Notes under the pieces: model-generated
What the model saw: only the letters and a program-made list of their open reading frames with translations
Database searches by the model: none
Told to the model about the DNA's origin: nothing
Shown: piece by piece, positions 60,158 to 64,000 of the stretch
How positions within the stretch are numbered: position 1 is the stretch's first letter
How the letters are laid out: each line of letters opens with the position of its first letter
From: Desulfomicrobium sp. ZS1
GTDB taxonomy: Bacteria > Desulfobacterota > Desulfovibrionia > Desulfovibrionales > Desulfomicrobiaceae
Assembly (NCBI RefSeq): GCF_024204645.1
Contig: NZ_CP100351.1
Span: 1,488,001 to 1,552,000, forward strand
DNA: 64,000 bases
Reading direction: 5' to 3'
Program-made: the position numbers and the translations under genes

Positions 60158-61969
60158 CTACTTGAGTCCCACGCCCTTCCGCTTCCCGGCCAGTTCCCGT
60201 TCCTTGTCCGGATCGATCCACCAGGACTGAAAATCAAGCCCGTAATCCGCAAGCTTGTCCGGCCGGCCGAATTTATCCCAATAAGCCACGCGCCAGGACG
60301 TGGCATGCCAGTGCGGGATGACGTACCAGCCCCACAAGAGGGCCCGGTCCAGGGCCTTGCAGCGCAGGATGAGCGCGTCGCGGTCCGGAGCGGCGATGAC
60401 CAGGTCGACCAGCTTGTCGATGGCCGGGCTCTTGATGCCGCAGTAGTTGCGCGAACCGGGCATGTCCGCCGAGGCCGAATACCAGAAGGAGCGCTGCTCG
60501 TTGCCCGGAGACAGGGACTGGGGAAAGCTTGAGACGATCATGTCGAAATCGAACCCGCGCAGCCGCTCCAGATACTGGGATGTGTCCACCATGCGCACGC
60601 TCATGGTGATGCCGAGCCGCGCCAGATTGCGCTGGAAAGGCAGCACCACTCGTTCGAAATCGGGCTGCACCAGAAGCATCTCGAAAACAAAGGGCTGGCC
60701 GTCCTTGACCAGCTTGCCGCCCTCCACGCTCCACCCGGCCTGACGCAGAAGCCTCGCCGCTTCGCGTAGATTTTCGCGGATGTTGCCGCTGCCGTCGCTG
60801 ACCGGCAGGGAAATTTCCTTCGTGTACACGTCTTCAGGCAGCCCCAGCGGTTCAAGCAGCTCCCGCTCTCCTTTCGAAGGCAACCCTGTCGCGGCCATGT
60901 CCGAATTGGAGAAAAAACTCGTGGAGCGGGCGTACTGGCCGTAAAAAAGGTTCTTGTTGCTCCACTCGAAGTCGAATGCGAAATTGAGCGCCTGTCGCAC
61001 CAACGGGTCGGCGAAGATGGCGCGCCGGGAGTTGAAGACAAAAGCCTGCATGCCCTGAGCGAGCTTGTGCGGAATGTTCTCGGTGCGAATCAGCCCGGCC
61101 TCCACCGCCGGGCCGGTGTAGCCCGTGGCCCACTGCTTGGAATTGTACTCCTGGCGGAAATCGTATTCCCCGGCCTTGAAGGCTTCCAGGGTCACGGTCA
61201 GATCACGGTAATAGTCATAGATGATGCTGTCGAAGTTGTGCCGCCCCGTGTTCACGGGCAGGTCGCGGCCCCAATACCCGGGATCGCGCACAAAGGTCAG
61301 GCGTTGTCCGGCCTTGAACTCGGCGATGCGGTACGGGCCGCTGCCCAAGGGAATGTCCAGGCTGGAGGCGGAAAAATCACGTCCCTGCCAGGAGGCTTCG
61401 GACAGGACCGGCAGCTGTCCCAGAATGAGCGGCAGCTCCTGGCTGCTCTGCGGCTTAAAGACAAAAGTCACGGTCTGCGCATCGACCACGTCGACCCGCT
61501 CCACGTCGGCGTAATACTGAGCGTAATGGGGGTTTCCCTGCGCCAGAAGGGTCTTGAAGGTGAAGGCCACATCCTGAGCGGTGACCGGGCTGCCGTCATG
61601 GAAGCGGGCCTCTTTGCGCAGGTGGAAGGTCATGAAGGAGCGGTCGGGGGCCAGCTCGATGCGTTCGGCAAGCAGTCCGTATTCGGTGAAGGGCTCGTCC
61701 AGGGACTGCTCGGTCAAGGTATCGAACAAAAGCCCCAGGCCGTCGGCGGAGTTACCCTTGACGATGTAGGGATTGAAGCTGTCGAAGGTGCCGGTGGCGG
61801 CCAGGCGCACGGTCCCGCCTTTGGGGGCGTCCGGGCTTACGTAATCAAAATGGGTGAAGTCCGCAGAGTAGCGGGGCTGTCCGTTCATGGCCAGGGCATG
61901 AGAAAAATCTCCTGCCGATGCAGGCAGAGCAAAACCAAGGAGAAGGACAAAAAGGAAAAGATGCTTCAT
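60158..61969 (-). CDS. yejA: Peptide ABC transporter periplasmic binding protein YejA
   Basis: This 603-residue class C binding protein has a signal peptide (residues 1 to about 19, cleavage at PASAG). Features are FDYVSPDAPKGGTVRLAA, TEYGLLAERIELAPDRS, FHLRKEARFHDGSPVTAQDV and the C-terminal WYVIPHWHATSWRVAYWDKF, all typical of YejA. It is the first gene of the leftward yejA-B-E-F-trkH-trkA run. Confidence 0.93.
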   Translation of the reverse strand: MKHLFLFVLLLGFALPASAGDFSHALAMNGQPRYSADFTHFDYVSPDAPKGGTVRLAATGTFDSFNPYIVKGNSADGLGLLFDTLTEQSLDEPFTEYGLLAERIELAPDRSFMTFHLRKEARFHDGSPVTAQDVAFTFKTLLAQGNPHYAQYYADVERVDVVDAQTVTFVFKPQSSQELPLILGQLPVLSEASWQGRDFSASSLDIPLGSGPYRIAEFKAGQRLTFVRDPGYWGRDLPVNTGRHNFDSIIYDYYRDLTVTLEAFKAGEYDFRQEYNSKQWATGYTGPAVEAGLIRTENIPHKLAQGMQAFVFNSRRAIFADPLVRQALNFAFDFEWSNKNLFYGQYARSTSFFSNSDMAATGLPSKGERELLEPLGLPEDVYTKEISLPVSDGSGNIRENLREAARLLRQAGWSVEGGKLVKDGQPFVFEMLLVQPDFERVVLPFQRNLARLGITMSVRMVDTSQYLERLRGFDFDMIVSSFPQSLSPGNEQRSFWYSASADMPGSRNYCGIKSPAIDKLVDLVIAAPDRDALILRCKALDRALLWGWYVIPHWHATSWRVAYWDKFGRPDKLADYGLDFQSWWIDPDKERELAGKRKGVGLK

Positions 61970-62086
61970 GATGAACCTGTTTTGAGTTGGCGAAGTTGCG
62001 CCCTTTTAGCCGTACCGGCCCAGAGCGTCAAACAGGTCCGGTGCGTTGGCGAAGTCTTGGGCCGACATCGGAACAGTGAGGTTTTC

Positions 62087-62100
62087 GAAAATCGATTTTC
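62087..62100. promoter_or_regulatory. Palindrome upstream of the aspartokinase gene
   Basis: GAAAATCGATTTTC is a perfect 14-bp palindrome in the 245-bp divergent spacer between yejA and the aspartokinase gene (61970-62214). It may be an operator; no regulator can be named. Confidence 0.35.
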
Positions 62101-62214
62101 TTATCACTTCGTATTGACGCCTCACCACTTTAAGCAATATCGCTCAAGGGTTATCAAGCGCAACCGGCCCTGGCCGCCAGCGCCCTTCAACATCACTCCA
62201 GTCCGGGAAAGTCC

Positions 62215-63627
62215 ATGAAAGCTAAAGTTCGTGTTGAAAAGATCGGCGGAACGTCCATGTCACGGTTCCCGCAAATCATCGACAATATCATTCTTCGCAA
62301 TCCGGCCGACATCTTTGGCCGGATCTACATCGTCTCCGCCTACGGAGGGGTGACCAACGAACTGCTGGAACACAAAAAAACCGGTCAGCCCGGCATATAC
62401 CAGCTCTTCCGCCAGCAGGAAAACTACCCCATAAAATTGCTCGCCCTGCGCGACAGCCTCTTTGAATTGAACAAGACCTTCGTACCCATCGGGCTGGATC
62501 TGGCCGTCGCCAATGAATTCGTCGACGACCACATCGACCTGGCCATCAACATCCTGCGCAGCATGGATAACGTGCTGGCCTCGGGCTATGTTTCGCGCAC
62601 GGCCCTGCTTTTGGCGGCTCGCGAACTGCTCGCGTCCCTTGGCGAAATGCACAGCGCCTTCAACTCCGCCAACATCCTGCAGAACCGCGGCTACGACGCC
62701 ACCTTCGTGGACCTGAGCGGCTGGGAAGACAGCCGCCAGTTGACCATCGACGAGCGCATTAAAGACAGCTTCGAAGGCATCGACCCCTTCTCGACCATCT
62801 GCTTCGCCACTGGCTACACCAAAGGCACTGAAGGCATCATGCGCGAGTTTGACCGGGGCTATTCGGAGGTCACATTCTCCAAGGTCGCGGTAATTCTGGG
62901 TGCCAGCGAAGCCATCATTCACAAGGAATATCACCTCTGCTCCGGCGATCCCATGATCATCGGCGAGGAAAACATCCACCCGGTCTGCAACACCAACTTC
63001 GACGTGGCCGACCAGTTGGCCGACGTGGGCATGGAGGCCATCCATCCCAAGGCTTCAAAACCACTGGAAGTCAACGATATCCCCATCCGGATCAAGAACG
63101 CCTTTGATCCGGACCACAGCGGCACGCTCATCACCAAGGATTTCATCGCACCCGAATCCATGGTCGAGATCGTGACCGGATCGGAGAAAGTCACCTGCCT
63201 GGAAGTGCATGACACCCGCATGGTCGGAGAGGTTGGATTCGACCTGCGTATTCTGCAGGTGCTGGCCAAGTATGACATTTCCTATATCAGCAAGGCCACC
63301 AATGCCAACACCATCGGCATGATCATAGCCGACCGTGATTGTCGTCCCGAGATGATCGCCGAATTGCAAAACAGATTCGAGCAGATCACCCTGCAAAAGG
63401 TGGCCATCGTCTGCGCCATCGGCTCCAACATCGGACAGCCCGGCATCATGGCCAAGGCGGCAAGCGCATTGGCTACCGATGGGATCAACATCCTGGCCGT
63501 CTCGCAGACCGCCCGCCAGACCAACATGCAATTCGTGGTCGAACGCAGCCAGTTCGCCAAGGCCCAGATCGCTCTGCATACGGCCCTGTGCATGAGCGGC
63601 CCCCGGGCGTGTACAGGCGCAGCGTAG
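62215..63627 (+). CDS. Aspartokinase (ectoine-type subfamily)
   Basis: This 470-residue kinase phosphorylates aspartate. Its N-terminus reads VEKIGGTSMSRFPQIIDNI instead of the common KFGGTS of LysC/ThrA enzymes, and YIVSAYGGVTNELLEHKKTG follows; I associate this variant with the Ask_Ect enzymes linked to ectoine clusters. Other kinase motifs are FATGYTKGTEGIM and a cysteine-rich loop before MEAIHPKASKPLEVNDIPI. Two ACT domains end the protein (about residues 325-470, with SNIGQPGIMAKAASALATDG). No ectoine genes are within the window, so the link is inference. Confidence 0.85.
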   Translation: MKAKVRVEKIGGTSMSRFPQIIDNIILRNPADIFGRIYIVSAYGGVTNELLEHKKTGQPGIYQLFRQQENYPIKLLALRDSLFELNKTFVPIGLDLAVANEFVDDHIDLAINILRSMDNVLASGYVSRTALLLAARELLASLGEMHSAFNSANILQNRGYDATFVDLSGWEDSRQLTIDERIKDSFEGIDPFSTICFATGYTKGTEGIMREFDRGYSEVTFSKVAVILGASEAIIHKEYHLCSGDPMIIGEENIHPVCNTNFDVADQLADVGMEAIHPKASKPLEVNDIPIRIKNAFDPDHSGTLITKDFIAPESMVEIVTGSEKVTCLEVHDTRMVGEVGFDLRILQVLAKYDISYISKATNANTIGMIIADRDCRPEMIAELQNRFEQITLQKVAIVCAIGSNIGQPGIMAKAASALATDGINILAVSQTARQTNMQFVVERSQFAKAQIALHTALCMSGPRACTGAA

Positions 63628-63642
63628 TTTTCCTTTTCAACC

Positions 63643-63702
63643 AGGCAAGCATAAAAAATCCCCGGGAAAGAACTCTGTCCCGGGGATTTTTTATGCTTGC
63701 CT
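63643..63702. terminator. Bidirectional terminator with 25-bp arms
   Basis: Arms 63643-63667 and 63678-63702 are perfect inverted repeats around a 10-nt loop, with CCCCGGGA at the stem top and A/T runs flanking it on both strands. It lies between the converging aspartokinase gene and the leftward gene at the right edge. Confidence 0.9.
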
Positions 63703-63784
63703 GAGCCTTCGAAAACATCATTTCAAGAGGACTTTGCGCAAAATCGTCATCCCTTGAAAAAGGCGAGACGTGCTTTTAACACCC

Positions 63785-64000
63785 TCATTTTAACAAAAAT
63801 CTCAACTCACTGCTCGTCAACAGGCTCTTGTAACGCGATTCTTTTTCATCAGTGCTCTTCAGCACTCTATTCAATGTCGTGTCGTGTCGTTCCAAAACCC
63901 GCTTCACAGCCGCATGAAAAAGATCATGACGCGCCTGCTCCGCATCTGGGACATTCATGGCGTCACTGTCACGAGATTCGTGGTGTTGCGAATCAACAGC
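63785..64000 (-). CDS. Unidentified protein, C-terminal part only
   Basis: A minus-strand frame enters from the right edge and ends at TGA 63787-63785 after 71 codons. It is charged and helical (EQARHDLFHAAVKRVLERHD, then KSLLTSSELRFLLK) with no membrane segment or cysteine. An internal ATG at 63958 would give a 57-residue protein, but the frame stays open upstream, so a longer gene is more likely. I do not recognise it. Confidence 0.5.
   Translation of the reverse strand, partial: AVDSQHHESRDSDAMNVPDAEQARHDLFHAAVKRVLERHDTTLNRVLKSTDEKESRYKSLLTSSELRFLLK

Overview
The window is GC-rich, densely coding bacterial DNA that looks like a sulfate-reducing deltaproteobacterium of the Desulfovibrionales. 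A Desulfomicrobium-like organism is my best inference; no rRNA or other phylogenetic marker is present to prove it. The reasons are an octaheme tetrathionate-reductase-type cytochrome, many ferredoxin-type iron-sulfur proteins, an archaeal-type three-piece glutamate synthase, PAS, HDOD and HD-GYP signalling proteins, and a possible selenocysteine codon. I saw no tRNA, rRNA, CRISPR array, prophage or intact insertion sequence.

Layout. 1-1865: 3' part cut off, a PAS/GAF sensor. 2517-8930: a branched-chain amino-acid-type ABC transporter (livH, livM, livG, livF, livK) in which livF is fused in frame to a phenylacetate-CoA ligase. 9268-12199: beta-carbonic anhydrase, META-domain lipoprotein, RluB-type pseudouridine synthase, TlpA-like thioredoxin and a Nudix hydrolase. 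12250-14240: a four-gene ECF-type transporter whose ATPases are two complementary fragments, one with the ABC signature and one with Walker A/B. 14490-15000: a DinJ/YoeB-type toxin-antitoxin pair. 15259-17531: octaheme cytochrome plus membrane cytochrome b. 17755-25193: a long leftward housekeeping run (uvrC, pcnB, a small zinc-ribbon gene with an in-frame TGA, HDOD protein, RuvC-like protein, murI, Nudix, aminotransferase). 25315-29701: a MinD-like ATPase with a degenerate receiver, a hybrid histidine kinase, and SlyX. 29824-32236: a small redox cluster with a siroheme-type 4Fe-4S protein and a membrane polyferredoxin, preceded by an FNR/HcpR-like palindrome. 32233-35208: shikimate kinase, thioredoxin, DUF1992, lytic transglycosylase and HhH genes. 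35209-36035: repeats. 36036-41161: three-gene glutamate synthase. 41331-43490: an accessory patch with HicAB, an orphan MazE with a MazF stump, and a Fic protein. 43765-50660: a sigma-54 activator facing a seven-gene operon with a -24/-12 promoter, encoding a TusA-like protein, a zinc ribbon, a BASS-family transporter, UspA, a ferredoxin subunit, a membrane cytochrome and a CoA-disulfide-reductase/rhodanese fusion. 50760-61969: HD-GYP phosphodiesterase, helicase, thioesterase, TrkA/TrkH potassium uptake and a YejABEF peptide importer. 62215-63627: an aspartokinase of the type I associate with ectoine clusters. The right edge cuts an unidentified leftward gene.

The strongest candidates for something undescribed are the split-ATPase ECF transporter, the TGA-containing zinc-ribbon gene with a SECIS-like hairpin, a pair of long structured repeats whose stems differ in sequence but are each self-complementary, the sigma-54 sulfur-relay operon, and the LivF-PaaK fusion.
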